Assembly: GCA_964368455.1 (NCBI GenBank)
Contig: CAYJAZ010000002.1
Span: 62,001 to 126,000 of the forward strand
Source of the DNA: CAYJAZ01 sp964368455
GTDB lineage: Bacteria; Desulfobacterota; Desulfovibrionia; Desulfovibrionales; Desulfovibrionaceae
DNA length: 64,000 nucleotides
Reading direction: 5' to 3'
Shown: piece after piece, positions 51,908 through 62,000 of the stretch
Layout: each line of letters begins with the position of its first letter
Numbering within the stretch: position 1 is the first letter of the stretch
Translations under genes and position numbers: made by a program
The notes under the pieces: model-generated
Told to the model about the DNA's origin: nothing
The model's database searches: none
What the model saw: only the letters and a program-made list of their open reading frames with translations

Positions 51908-52891
51908 TTGAAAGTTTCTACCATTTCGGGTATGCGCCCAACCGGTTCTTTACACTTAGGGCATTATTATGGAGCGTTAAAAAATTGGGTTCCAATGCAA
52001 TACGAGCATTCTTCTCTCTTCTTTGTCGCTGATTGGCACGCCCTTACAAGTGATTTTGCTGCAACAGAAAATATCAAAGCTTTTTCCAAAGAATTAGTTC
52101 TTGATTGGCTTTCTGTTGGCCTTGATCCAGAAGCTTGCGGAATATTCTTACAGTCAGACATAAAAGAAACTGCCGAACTTCATTTGCTTTTTTCTATGAT
52201 AACTCCTCTTGGTTGGCTTGAACGTTGCCCTACTTACAAAGAACAGCAAGAACAAATCACAAATAAAGATTTAGGCAATTATGGCTTCTTGGGTTATCCT
52301 GTGCTTATGTCTTCAGATATCCTACTTTATAGAGCAAGCTTTGTTCCAGTTGGGCAAGATCAGGTTCCACATCTCGAACTTACAAGAGAAATTGCAAGAC
52401 GTTTCAACCATATATACAAAGAAAATGTCTTCCCAGAACCTCAAGCAAAACTCACTCCTACAGCAAAATGCCCTGGCCTAGATGGCAGAAAAATGTCAAA
52501 ATCTTATGGAAATGGTATTTATCTGAAAGATACTATGGAAGAAATAGCACCAAAAGTGCGTGGTATGCTTACAGATACAAATAGAGTGCGTAAAACAGAT
52601 AAGGGCGATCCTGCTGTTTGCAATCTTTATCCATACCATGAATTAATGACTTCAAAAGAACAATGTGCTGAAATTCAAGAAGCTTGTAAAAATGCAACTA
52701 TGGGTTGTGCTGATTGTAAAAAGATTTTCTTAGCAAGTATTGAAAAGTTTTTAGCACCAATTCACGAAAAACGTGCACAAATTCTTGCAAGACCCTATTA
52801 TATTGACGAAGTCTTGTCTCAAGGTGCTATCAAAGCTCGTGCCGCAGCTCAAGAAACAATGCATCTTGTGAGAGATGCAATGAAAATATAA
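51908..52891 (+). CDS. trpS: Tryptophanyl-tRNA synthetase
   Basis: Class I synthetase for tRNA(Trp). 327 residues: SGMRPTGSLHLGHYYGALKN (HIGH-type motif), PVGQDQVPHLELTREIARRF and GRKMSKSYGN (KMSKS). A TTG start at 51908 is placed by the AAGGAG site 8 nt upstream and by the family start KVSTISGMRPTG; no closer ATG exists. Confidence 0.96.
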   Translation: MKVSTISGMRPTGSLHLGHYYGALKNWVPMQYEHSSLFFVADWHALTSDFAATENIKAFSKELVLDWLSVGLDPEACGIFLQSDIKETAELHLLFSMITPLGWLERCPTYKEQQEQITNKDLGNYGFLGYPVLMSSDILLYRASFVPVGQDQVPHLELTREIARRFNHIYKENVFPEPQAKLTPTAKCPGLDGRKMSKSYGNGIYLKDTMEEIAPKVRGMLTDTNRVRKTDKGDPAVCNLYPYHELMTSKEQCAEIQEACKNATMGCADCKKIFLASIEKFLAPIHEKRAQILARPYYIDEVLSQGAIKARAAAQETMHLVRDAMKI

Positions 52892-52917
52892 GACAAGTTT
52901 AGAAAAAAGAGAAAGAC

Positions 52918-53400
52918 ATGCTACAACATAAAAAGATGCTTGAATTACCTCATTTGCTTGAACAAATTAAGAAGTTAAAGGCAGAAAATAAGAAAATTGT
53001 TTTCACAAATGGTTGTTACGATATCTTGCACGTTGGGCATGTTGATCTGCTTGCAAGGGCAAGAGCCTTAGGAGATATTCTTATACTTGGCCTTAATACA
53101 GACGATTCAGTCAAAAGGCAAAACAAAGCTCCAAATCGCCCAATAAATACTTATGAAGCAAGGGCTTATGTTCTTAGTCATCTAGAATCTATTGATTTTG
53201 TAGTGAGTTTTGATAGCGATACGCCTTATGATTTAATAGCTGAAATTAAACCTGATATTCTTGTGAAAGGCGGCGATTGGCCTGTTGAAAAAATAGTTGG
53301 GCATGATATTGTTTTAGCTGCTGGTGGGCAAGTGCATTCTCTTGATTTGATTCAAGGTTATTCTACAACAAATACAATTTCTCGGATTTCTCATTCATGA
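52918..53400 (+). CDS. ADP-heptose synthase cytidylyltransferase-type domain (HldE C-terminal, RfaE2)
   Basis: 160 residues of the nucleotidyltransferase fold: IVFTNGCYDILHVGHVDLLA (HxGH motif), LILGLNTDDSVKRQNK, RPINTYEARAYVLSHLESID, DILVKGGDW and a C-terminal GYSTTNTISRI. It transfers AMP to heptose 1-phosphate for lipopolysaccharide core synthesis. The kinase half of HldE is not attached, so the split RfaE1/RfaE2 arrangement is likely. 26 bp after trpS. Confidence 0.93.
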   Translation: MLQHKKMLELPHLLEQIKKLKAENKKIVFTNGCYDILHVGHVDLLARARALGDILILGLNTDDSVKRQNKAPNRPINTYEARAYVLSHLESIDFVVSFDSDTPYDLIAEIKPDILVKGGDWPVEKIVGHDIVLAAGGQVHSLDLIQGYSTTNTISRISHS

Positions 53401-53433
53401 TATCTGTCTTTAAGTAAGTATTAAGGATACGAA

Positions 53434-54630
53434 ATGGAAACAGGCCTTAAAAAAGATTGTCATACAAGAAAAAAAATTGATGAAGTGGATTCTTCTTTAA
53501 AGAAGCCTTCTCTCTTGTTTGAAATCAAAGGAGCTGTTTTGTATATTGATTTTATTGGAAAATGGGATGAAAAGCATCTTGTGTATGTGAGAAAGAAGAA
53601 AGATGTTTTGTCTCAATATCTTTTGTCAAATAAACAATACACAAAGGTTTGCATTGAATGTAAGAATTTGACATCATGGGATATGACTTTTCTTTGTTTT
53701 ATCACAACTGTTTCTCATACTCTTATTGAAAAAAATAAAGAATATTCAATAGATAATTTGCCAGAAAAAGCAGAAAAACTTTTAAAATTGGCTCTTGTTG
53801 TACCTAAAGCATGTAAACAAGAAGTCAAGGAAAAGCATGAAGCTTTTTTTGAAAAAATTGGCGAGCTTGCATTGAAAGTACCAGGATGTACTTTCAGAGC
53901 TTTTGCTTTTTTTAAAGAAATGTATTTTTCATTTTTGCGTCTATTAGTTGGAAAGAATAGAATGTATTCCAAAGACTTATGGGACGCTCTTTTTGAATGT
54001 AGTGTGAATGCTTTAGGCATTATTTCACTCACAAGCCTTTTGCTTGGACTTATTCTTGCCTTTGTTGCAACCGTGCAATTGAGTCTTTTTGGTGCTGAGG
54101 TGTATGTTGCTTCATTTGTGGGTTTGAGCATGGTTCGAATTATGGGAGCATTGCTGACAGGCATCATTCTTTCAGGTCGAACTGGTGCGAGTTTTGCTGC
54201 TATCATTGGCACTATGCAAGTGAATGAAGAAGTGGACGCTTTGCAAACTTTTGGAATTTCTCCCTACGACTTCTTAGTTATGCCTAGAGTTATTGCTCTT
54301 GTTGTTATGGTTCCCTTACTCACTCTTTATGCAAATATTATGGGCATTATAGGCGGACTTTTAGTTGCTCTTGTAATAGGTTTAACCCCTCAAATGTATA
54401 TGCAAAATCTTTTAGAATATATGCATTTGCGTTATTTATGGATAGGTTTATTCCATGCCTTTACCTTTGGTATTGTGATTTCTTTTGCTGGCTGCTATCA
54501 AGGTATGCGTTGCGGAAGATCAGCTGAGGCAGTAGGACAGGCAACAACTTCGGCAGTTGTGATTTCATTAGTTGGTATTATTGTGGTTACTTCTATTATT
54601 ACAATTATTCTTTCCATCCTTGGTTGGTAG
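53434..54630 (+). CDS. mlaE: MlaE-type lipid ABC permease with N-terminal STAS (MlaB-like) domain
   Basis: 398 residues. Residues about 25-125 form a STAS-like domain (LLFEIKGAVLYIDFIGKWDE), the position that a separate MlaB protein fills in E. coli; from about 175 the MlaE permease follows with LSGRTGASFAAIIGTMQVNE, EVDALQTFGISPYDFLVMPR and five membrane segments. The complex moves phospholipids between inner and outer membranes. First gene of mlaE-F-D. Confidence 0.93.
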   Translation: METGLKKDCHTRKKIDEVDSSLKKPSLLFEIKGAVLYIDFIGKWDEKHLVYVRKKKDVLSQYLLSNKQYTKVCIECKNLTSWDMTFLCFITTVSHTLIEKNKEYSIDNLPEKAEKLLKLALVVPKACKQEVKEKHEAFFEKIGELALKVPGCTFRAFAFFKEMYFSFLRLLVGKNRMYSKDLWDALFECSVNALGIISLTSLLLGLILAFVATVQLSLFGAEVYVASFVGLSMVRIMGALLTGIILSGRTGASFAAIIGTMQVNEEVDALQTFGISPYDFLVMPRVIALVVMVPLLTLYANIMGIIGGLLVALVIGLTPQMYMQNLLEYMHLRYLWIGLFHAFTFGIVISFAGCYQGMRCGRSAEAVGQATTSAVVISLVGIIVVTSIITIILSILGW

Positions 54631-54644
54631 TGGGGATAGATTTT

Positions 54645-55421
54645 ATGCAAGAATATAAAGAAGATAGAATAATCGCAAAAAACTTAAGTATTGGTTATGG
54701 AAAAAAAATAATACAAAATTCATTAAATTTTTCTATAAATAAAGAAGAAATTTTTATAGTCATGGGTGGTTCTGGCTGCGGTAAAAGTACATTATTACGC
54801 ACGCTTATAGGATTAAATCCACCAATAAAGGGTCAAGTTCTTTATTCTGATAAAGATTTTTGGGCTTTGAATGAAGAAGATAAAAACAATTTATTAGTAA
54901 AAATTGGTGTATTATTTCAACAAGGTGCATTATGGACTTCGCGTACATTGGCAGAAAATATCATCATGCCTCTAGAAATTCATAGGCCAAAACAATACAG
55001 CAGAAAAGAAATGTTTCAAATAGCTTCAATGAAACTTGCCTTAGTTGGTTTAGCAGGTTTTGAACATTATTTTCCAGCAGAAATCAGCGGTGGAATGAGA
55101 AAAAGAGCTGGTCTTGCCAGAGCTTTGGCACTAGATCCTGAAATAGTTTTTTTTGACGAACCATCGGCTGGCCTTGATCCTCTTTCAGCAGCAAGATTAG
55201 ATGAATTGATACTAGAATTGCGTGACAGCCTTGGAGTTACGGTTGTTGTTGTAACGCATGAATTAGCAAGCATCTTTGCCATAGGCGATAATTCTATCTT
55301 TTTAGACGCAGAAACAAAGACGCAACTTGCCTTAGGCAATCCAAATGAATTATTAAAACATGGTCCAAAAGAAGTACAAAATTTCTTAAGTCGTGGAAAT
55401 ATAGGTGGTATAGTATGTTAG
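54645..55421 (+). CDS. mlaF: MlaF-type ABC ATPase of the lipid transport system
   Basis: 258 residues from the ATG at 54645, which has GGGGA upstream; a TTG at 54624 would add 7 residues inside the mlaE stop region. Walker A GGSGCGKST, Q-loop VLFQQGALW, signature EISGGMRKRAGLARAL, Walker B EIVFFDEPSAGLDP, and the switch His in VVVTHELAS. 14 bp after mlaE; its stop overlaps the mlaD start. Confidence 0.95.
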   Translation: MQEYKEDRIIAKNLSIGYGKKIIQNSLNFSINKEEIFIVMGGSGCGKSTLLRTLIGLNPPIKGQVLYSDKDFWALNEEDKNNLLVKIGVLFQQGALWTSRTLAENIIMPLEIHRPKQYSRKEMFQIASMKLALVGLAGFEHYFPAEISGGMRKRAGLARALALDPEIVFFDEPSAGLDPLSAARLDELILELRDSLGVTVVVVTHELASIFAIGDNSIFLDAETKTQLALGNPNELLKHGPKEVQNFLSRGNIGGIVC

Positions 55422-56338
55422 ATAAAGCCAAGAAATCTCTAATAGGAATGTTTGTTTCAGGGGCTATTGTGCTTTTGGTTGGAGCACTCTTTATACTCAG
55501 CCCAAATCTTTTTTCTAAAGATAAATTCACATTTGTGTGTTATTTTTCAGATTCGCTTAAAGGCTTGAGCATTGGCTCTCCAGTTTATTTGCTTGGTGTG
55601 CCAGTTGGACGAGTAGAGGCTATTCGTATTGGCGATCCTTTAAATCGTACTAGTTATGTTGCTCCTGTATGGATAAGTCTTGATAGGCAAAATATCTTTG
55701 CTGAAACTGACAAAGCTTTCTTTGATCAAGAAGATGCTAATGCATTAGTTTCATCTTATATTGCTAAGGGTTTAGTTGCTCAAATTCAATCTCAATCTCT
55801 TCTTACAGGCCAGCTTTCTATTGAGCTTTCATTTAAAACGCCTAATGAGAATTCAAAGATAGCGTATAATAATGAAGATGTCCTCATTATCCCAACTACT
55901 TTAGAAAGACTTTCTGCTGTTTGGGAAAAAGTTTCTGAAGTGCCTTTTGCAGAAATTGCAAATGATTTAGAGGGTATTTTAACAAATATAGATACATTAC
56001 TCTCTTCTGTTCAAAATATACTCGAGCAAAGCAATGTTCCACAATTAGCAAATCAAGTACAAGTCTTATTAGAGACACTTATGCAAACAGCACAAAATTT
56101 CAATACAATGATAGTTTCAAATGAGGGTAAAGTAGAAAATCTTCTTAGCTCTTTCAATACTTTATCACAAAATTCTAATGCATTAGTAAAAAATTTGAGT
56201 GTGACAACTTCTTCTGATTCCTATGTGCTTATTCAACTCACCGAAACATTAAAAGCTTTGGAAGAAGCAAGTAAGGCTATAGCAGAAATTGCAACACTCT
56301 TAGAAATAAAACCAGACGCACTTATATTTGGAAAATAA
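55415..56338 (+). CDS. mlaD: MlaD-type MCE-domain lipid-binding protein
   Basis: 307 residues: an N-terminal membrane anchor (about 10-30), the MCE domain (FVCYFSDSLKGLSIGSPVYL, LGVPVGRVEAIRIGD) and a long C-terminal helical region from about residue 155 that could extend across the periplasm. It binds the lipid substrate of the MlaFE transporter. Overlaps mlaF by 7 bp. MlaC and MlaA homologues are not in the window. Confidence 0.94.
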   Translation: MLDKAKKSLIGMFVSGAIVLLVGALFILSPNLFSKDKFTFVCYFSDSLKGLSIGSPVYLLGVPVGRVEAIRIGDPLNRTSYVAPVWISLDRQNIFAETDKAFFDQEDANALVSSYIAKGLVAQIQSQSLLTGQLSIELSFKTPNENSKIAYNNEDVLIIPTTLERLSAVWEKVSEVPFAEIANDLEGILTNIDTLLSSVQNILEQSNVPQLANQVQVLLETLMQTAQNFNTMIVSNEGKVENLLSSFNTLSQNSNALVKNLSVTTSSDSYVLIQLTETLKALEEASKAIAEIATLLEIKPDALIFGK

Positions 56339-56345
56339 TAAGTCT

Positions 56346-56378
56346 AATATCTTGCATAAAAATTTGCTTTAAGATATT
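56346..56378 (+). promoter_or_regulatory. Intercistronic hairpin between mlaD and the DUF2062 gene
   Basis: AATATCTT (56346-56353) pairs with AAGATATT (56371-56378) with inner GCA/TGC pairs. No T-run follows, so it is a stability or processing element at most. Confidence 0.35.
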
Positions 56379-56412
56379 CTCATATGAGTTTATTAAAGGT
56401 ATTTGAGGAAGC

Positions 56413-57273
56413 ATGGGCGAACTAAAGAAAACAGTTAGAAATAAATCTTATTCTTTTTATCAAAAAATAAAAAGATTTACCTTGCTTTTATACTATAAAT
56501 TTCTACGCATTCAAGCAACGCCCGAAACCATTTCTAGAGGCTTAGCTTCCGGAGTTTTTGTTGGGATGTTGCCTGTTTTGCCCGTACAAACTCCTTGTGC
56601 AATCTTACTTGCAGTTGCTTGTAAAGGCAATAAAATAGCGGCAGCACTAGGCACTTGGGTTTCAAATCCACTCAATTGGGTGCCCTTGTATTTGACTTTT
56701 TACTATCTTGGTAAAAAGGTATTACATTTTATTTTTAAACTTCAAGGTAAAACCGTTCTACCTTTCACTACGCCAAGGCTTGATCTCGATCATATTTCTT
56801 TTATGGAACTTTTGGAAAAAGGTCCAGAAATGCTCTTTATTATGTTTGTAGGAGCACTTATTCTTGCTATTCCCTCTGCATTTATTTCTTATTATATTAG
56901 CCTTAAAAGTATAAAACTCTATCAACAAAGAAAGAAAATAAGACTACAAAAGAGAATACAAAAACTTGAAAGAGAAGCTATTGAGAAAAAAATCAAAGAG
57001 CAACAACAAGCATTAAATAAAGAAAATAATACACAAACAACAGAAATAAAAAGAAAATATAGTATTTTTAGCTTGAAAAAAGGACAAAAAAGTGAAACAA
57101 ATAACGACGATAGCTCTAACAAAATCTTAGAAACTAAGAGAAAGTTAAGTTTTTTCAAATTTAAAAAAGAAAAAAATAAAGCTCTGTCCTGTAAAAAGAA
57201 AAATACGAAACCAAAAGAAATAAGAAAAATATTGCAAATATTTAACTTTAAATCAAAGGAAGAAAAAATCTAG
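56413..57273 (+). CDS. DUF2062 membrane protein with basic repeat tail
   Basis: 286 residues. The DUF2062 domain (33-165) has ATPETISRGLASGVFVGMLP, GTWVSNPLNWVPLYLTFYYL and two to three membrane segments. The tail from about residue 165 is rich in lysine, begins as a charged helix (QQRKKIRLQKRIQKLEREAI) and then carries three degenerate repeats, KRKYSIFSLKKGQK (213-226), KRKLSFFKFKKEKN (242-255) and RKILQIFNFKSKEE (271-284). The domain's function is not established. It ends 12 bp before the convergent pyridoxal kinase gene. Confidence 0.85.
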   Translation: MGELKKTVRNKSYSFYQKIKRFTLLLYYKFLRIQATPETISRGLASGVFVGMLPVLPVQTPCAILLAVACKGNKIAAALGTWVSNPLNWVPLYLTFYYLGKKVLHFIFKLQGKTVLPFTTPRLDLDHISFMELLEKGPEMLFIMFVGALILAIPSAFISYYISLKSIKLYQQRKKIRLQKRIQKLEREAIEKKIKEQQQALNKENNTQTTEIKRKYSIFSLKKGQKSETNNDDSSNKILETKRKLSFFKFKKEKNKALSCKKKNTKPKEIRKILQIFNFKSKEEKI

Positions 57274-57285
57274 TTTATTTAAAAC

Positions 57286-58113
57286 TTATTTTTCTAATAA
57301 TTTTTCAAATAAAATGCCTTCTTTTGAAACAGTATTTGCATGATAAGTTATTTTTATAGCTTCTGTGACAAAGTTTACCGCATTTTGTAGGGCTAATTCA
57401 AAATTCTGTTTCTTCATCAAATAGCCTGTAAGAGCAGCAGCAAAAGTGTCTCCAGTGCCGGGATAAAAGGCAGGAATATAAGGGCGTGAAACAAAATAAA
57501 ATTTATCTTCCGCCTTTACATAGGCTAGAACATAGACACTTTTTTGATCTTCTGTAGGTACGGAGGTTATTACAGCTATCTTTGTTCCTTTTTCAGTCAG
57601 TCTTTTTGCAAGAATTTTAACTTCATCCAGAGATCTTTGCTTCACTTCTTCATTCAAAAGCCAGCAAGTTTCAGAATAATTTGGGGTGATTATATCTGCT
57701 TTCTTTGTTAGAGCTTGCATAGCATGCACGATATCTTTAGTTATAGTAGGATCAAGCACGCCATTATCGCCCATAACAGGATCTACAACACTTAAACCAT
57801 CTTTGACTAAGAAATCTGTAAAGGCTCTTTCCACAATTTCAACTTGTGTGTGATTTGCTAAAAAACCAGAATAAACACCATCAAATTTCAGGTTTAATTT
57901 TTGCCAATGATTGAGTATAAGCGGTAATTCATCTGTGAGATCACAAAAAGTAAAGTCAGTAAATTCAGTAGTATGAGTAGAAAGTACAGCTGTTGGCAAT
58001 GGACAAACTTGAATTCCCATTGAAGAAATTAGTGGTAAAACAATTGTCAAAGAAGTTCTGCCAAAACAAGAAATATCGTGAATAGCCATAAGGCGTGGTG
58101 GAATGTTATTCAT
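57286..58113 (-). CDS. Pyridoxal/pyridoxamine kinase-like protein
   Basis: 275-residue ribokinase-fold enzyme of the PdxY/PdxK type. AIHDISCFGRTSLTIVLPLI, FDGVYSGFLANHTQVEIV, LSVVDPVMGDNGVL, ADIITPNYSETCWLLNE and the catalytic YPGTGDTFAAALTGYL are visible. It salvages vitamin B6 by phosphorylation of the 5' hydroxyl. The start is 1 bp from the stop of the upstream TauE/SafE gene, so the two form an operon. Confidence 0.9.
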   Translation of the reverse strand: MNNIPPRLMAIHDISCFGRTSLTIVLPLISSMGIQVCPLPTAVLSTHTTEFTDFTFCDLTDELPLILNHWQKLNLKFDGVYSGFLANHTQVEIVERAFTDFLVKDGLSVVDPVMGDNGVLDPTITKDIVHAMQALTKKADIITPNYSETCWLLNEEVKQRSLDEVKILAKRLTEKGTKIAVITSVPTEDQKSVYVLAYVKAEDKFYFVSRPYIPAFYPGTGDTFAAALTGYLMKKQNFELALQNAVNFVTEAIKITYHANTVSKEGILFEKLLEK

Positions 58114-58114
58114 A

Positions 58115-58999
58115 CTATAATCCGATTAAAGGTTTAAGCCATATAAAGGCAGTAATAAACAAAGTGCTTACAATAATCAAGGAAATAATTGTTGTAGAAA
58201 GATGTTTTTGTAGTTTTGCGCCAATATTCATGCCTATAAAGCCGCCAATTCCGAAAAGTGTGCCTAAAAAAATGTCTGGACTCAAATTGCTTTCTGGTGA
58301 AATAAAAGCAAAAATATAGTAGAGTAAAACTCCGACTATTGAAGAAAAAAGAGTGCAGGCCAAGGTTGCAGCAGAAATAATATAGATGGGTAATTTGAAA
58401 AAAGTGATAAGAAATGGAGCAAGCAAAGCTCCTCCTCCAATACCATAGATAGAACCAAAAAAAGAAACAATAGCAGAAAGATAGAGCAATTTTTTGCAAT
58501 CGTAAAAATATTTTACATCTGCAAATTCAAAAATACAATGACTATAATTACATTCAATAATTCGAAAAGAATCTCTTTGTGTTTTGCTCAATTTCATATT
58601 CTTTTTCTTGCCTATTTGCCTCAACATTAAAAAAGCAATATAGAGCAAAAGACAGGCAGCAAATTTTTTAAATTGTACAATATCAGTGAGATAGTAAGAG
58701 CGGACTAAAGAGCCAAATAAAATACCAGGCAAGGCACCTATACAAAGAATTTTTGCTAAATGTTTATGCAGTCTTTTTTCTTTTGTAAAAATATAAAGGC
58801 CGCTGGGAATAGAAATTATATTGTAAAATTGGTTAGTTGCACTAACGGCAGGGGAAGTATAATTGAGAAATTCTATTTGAAAAGGCAACAAAAGAAAGGC
58901 ACCAGAAAAACCACTCATACTTGTAAAAAAAGAAAGTATACAAGAAGCAAGTGGCGGAATATACCATGCTACTTCAATTTCAGAAATAGGAAAATACAT
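58115..58999 (-). CDS. TauE/SafE-family anion permease
   Basis: 294 residues with about eight membrane segments and the repeated GxxxG-rich family pattern (FTSMSGFSGAFLLLPFQIEF in the first half, FFGSIYGIGGGALLAPFLIT in the second). Relatives export sulfite, sulfoacetate or related anions produced by sulfonate degradation, but the family is broad. The linked gene is a pyridoxal kinase, which gives no clue to the substrate. Confidence 0.85.
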   Translation of the reverse strand: MYFPISEIEVAWYIPPLASCILSFFTSMSGFSGAFLLLPFQIEFLNYTSPAVSATNQFYNIISIPSGLYIFTKEKRLHKHLAKILCIGALPGILFGSLVRSYYLTDIVQFKKFAACLLLYIAFLMLRQIGKKKNMKLSKTQRDSFRIIECNYSHCIFEFADVKYFYDCKKLLYLSAIVSFFGSIYGIGGGALLAPFLITFFKLPIYIISAATLACTLFSSIVGVLLYYIFAFISPESNLSPDIFLGTLFGIGGFIGMNIGAKLQKHLSTTIISLIIVSTLFITAFIWLKPLIGL

Positions 59000-59032
59000 A
59001 GTTTTTTCTTTTATGTAATAAAATTATGGAAA

Positions 59033-62000
59033 TTAATCGTCTTTTTTAGTCAATATTTCAAATTCATCAAGATCAATTAAATTATCAACATCTTGATCCG
59101 CTGCTGAATTTGTATCTTCATTGCTAGAAAGCATTTCTTGTAGAGCATCAAAGTCTAAATCTGCAAGTGAATCATTTGAACTTTCTTCATTTGACTCAGA
59201 CTGTTGAACAAAGTCTTCATCTGCATCTGTTTCAACTTGTACTTCTTGTACTTCTACTTCTTCTGGCTGTATTTCTACTGGCTCTGCTTCTACAGTTTCA
59301 TCTTCAGCTGACTCATCTTCGTCAAAAGCTTGTGTTTCTGTTTCTGAAGTAGCTGGAATTTCTATGTCAAATTCATCAAGTAAATCAATGTCTTTTCTTG
59401 ATTCTTGAGCATTGACTATTGTTTTTTCATCATTTTCTTCTTGAAAAAATTCAGAATCTTCAAGATTTTCTTCGCAATCTACTGAAACTTCATTTTCTGA
59501 AATAGAATCAAGGAGTGCAAAGTCTTCTTCCTTTATTTCTTGAGTTGCTAAAATTTCTGAATGTTCGTTTTCAAAAATTTCATCACTTTTGTTTTCTGTT
59601 TCAAAATTTTCTTCATCAACTAAATCTAGGTCAAAAGAAAGAGCGTCAAAATCGTCATTTTCGTCATGATTTTCGTCATGATTTTCGTCATGATTTTCAT
59701 CAAGATCTTCATCAAAATCCTGATTAAAGTCTATAGTGTGCTCGTCTTCTAAGTCTTCTTCAATTTCTGTAGAAGCCTTTTGAGCAAAGTCTTGATTGTA
59801 TACATCTTCTTTTGCATCTTCTTTTGCATCTTCTTTTGCTTCTTCGTTATTTTCTTCGGCAAAAAGTGCTATAAGTTCTTCCCTAATTATCTGAGCGGCA
59901 GCTTTGGCAATTTTTGCGTCTAAAGCTTTCATGTCTATAGAGTCTAAATCAAAAACAGGTGCAGGAACTTCTTCAACTTTTACAATCCTTTGTGCTTCGA
60001 AAGGATTTGCTAATTGATCAGCAAATAAATCGAATTTATCTACACAATCAGAAATGAAATTATTGATTTTTAATTGAATTGCTTCTTCTGTTCTTGCAAA
60101 ATCATCTTGCAGTTTTCTGATATTTTCATGAGTGATTAATGTTTCAGATATTTTATTAAATTCGTCTTTTATTTCACAATATTTGTTATCAAGTTTTTCT
60201 GCAATCTGTTCTATAAGTAATTCTTGTGATGCGGCAATATCTTGACTTTGCTCTGTCTGCACAGATTGTACAGAAGCATTTGCCATTGTGATATTTTGAG
60301 CCGAAATTTTTTCTATTTCTTCTTTAATTTCAAGATATCTTGCATCATTCACTTCTGCTTCATGTGTAAGCGACTGAAATTGCTCTTGATTTTTTAGAAT
60401 TTCTTGACTGATTGAAGAATAGTGCTCTTGGCTTTTTTCTAATTCTATCTTTAATGCTTTACTATTTTCTTCGTAGGCAAAAATAGAAGAAGAAATATTT
60501 TCAATTCTTTGTTTTACTTCTAGCACTTCTTTTCTAATGGCTTCAATTTCATTGTGATTTTGAGAAAGAAGAGCAGAAGGTTCAGCTAAAGTTTTTTGCG
60601 GAATAGAAATGGTTTCAGCAAGTTCTTTAAGTTTTACGGCTTCGTTTTTAAGCTCGTTGATTTCTTTTTTGATATCTGACAAATCGTCTTTAATCACATT
60701 TTCAAATTCTGTATTGATAGCTTGAGCTTGTGTTTGAGACTCTTGCTGCGAAAGTTGAAGCTCATCTTTAGCGGTTTTTTCTCTCATTTCTCCAATTTCA
60801 TCACTCAAGCTTTTAAAACTTGAGAAGAGCATATCAAATTGAGCTTGATAATGACTAAGATCGACGCTTTCCCTTTGTCTTTCTTCAAAGACTTCTTTCA
60901 CTTCAAGATTTCTTGAAGCACTGTCTTCTTTATTTTGAGCGTAAACTTCTTTATGTTCTATTGTTGTTTGTTCTGTTTTATGAATTTTTTGTTCTGTTTT
61001 TTGAACAGGTGAAATGCTAAGATTGATTTTTCCAGAAATTGTTTGAGGTTTTTTATTGTCAACCTCTTGAATTTCTTTAATATCTTGAGAATTGTTTTCA
61101 TTCTCGGTTAAAATTTCTTCATTCTCAACACTTTCTACAAGAGCATCATTATTTTCAGTAGTTGAAAGATTTTCTTCTTTGAAGATATCGGCTTCGTCTT
61201 GTTTATCGTCTAAGGAAGAAAGCAAATCATCGAGATCTATATCTTGGCTGTCTTTATCGCTTACTATTACATCTTCTACTATTGCTTCTTCTTCTACAGA
61301 ATTTTCTATACTATTTGGGTTTTCAACAATTTCATCTATTTCATTTGATATTTCAAATTCTTCTGTAGTTTCGTCTGAAAGATCTTCTATAAATTCTTCG
61401 TTAGTATCTTCTGTTTTTTCTTGTATTTCTGTTTGAGTTTCTTCTTGTTGATCTTCTGGCGAATCTTCTTGAATTTTTAATGCTTTTTCTTGTTCAAGAG
61501 TTGCCGCATCAAGAGAATTAAGTAGATCAAGATAATTTTCTTCTTCTTCTTCTTCTGGACTTTTAATTTTTTCTATTTTAGTGCCTGCAAGTTCGGCTTC
61601 TTCTTCGGCTTTCTTTTCTTCTTCAGAAAGTTCGCTAAAAAGAGCATCAAATTCATCAAAATCATCATTATCTTGTTTTTTTGGTGCTGGAGTAATAGGG
61701 AAGTCTGTGAGAGGAATTTCAGTAGATGCATCACTAGAAGAGAGAAGGGCGTCTAAATCGTCTAAAGCGTCTAAATCGTCATTATTTTGTGAAGAAGCTA
61801 AAGCACTTTCTTGTGCTAAAGAAGCATCTAACAAAGCGTCTAGATCGTCTAATGCATCTAAACTTTCAAGTTCTTCTAAATCGCTCGCATCGACAGAATT
61901 ATTTGGTTTTGAAGTTATGTTAGAGTCTTCAAGCAAGCTATCTAAATCATCGATAGTATTTTCTTGTTCTTGAGGAGCAACAGAAATTTTTGCACTTGCT

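Noticed and set aside
61581..61973. Serine-rich plus-strand frame inside the acidic protein gene
   Set aside because: It is the antisense shadow of Asp/Glu-rich codons (GAT, GAA, GAC read back as TCA, TTC and similar). Other such frames at 61092 and 62175 have the same cause.
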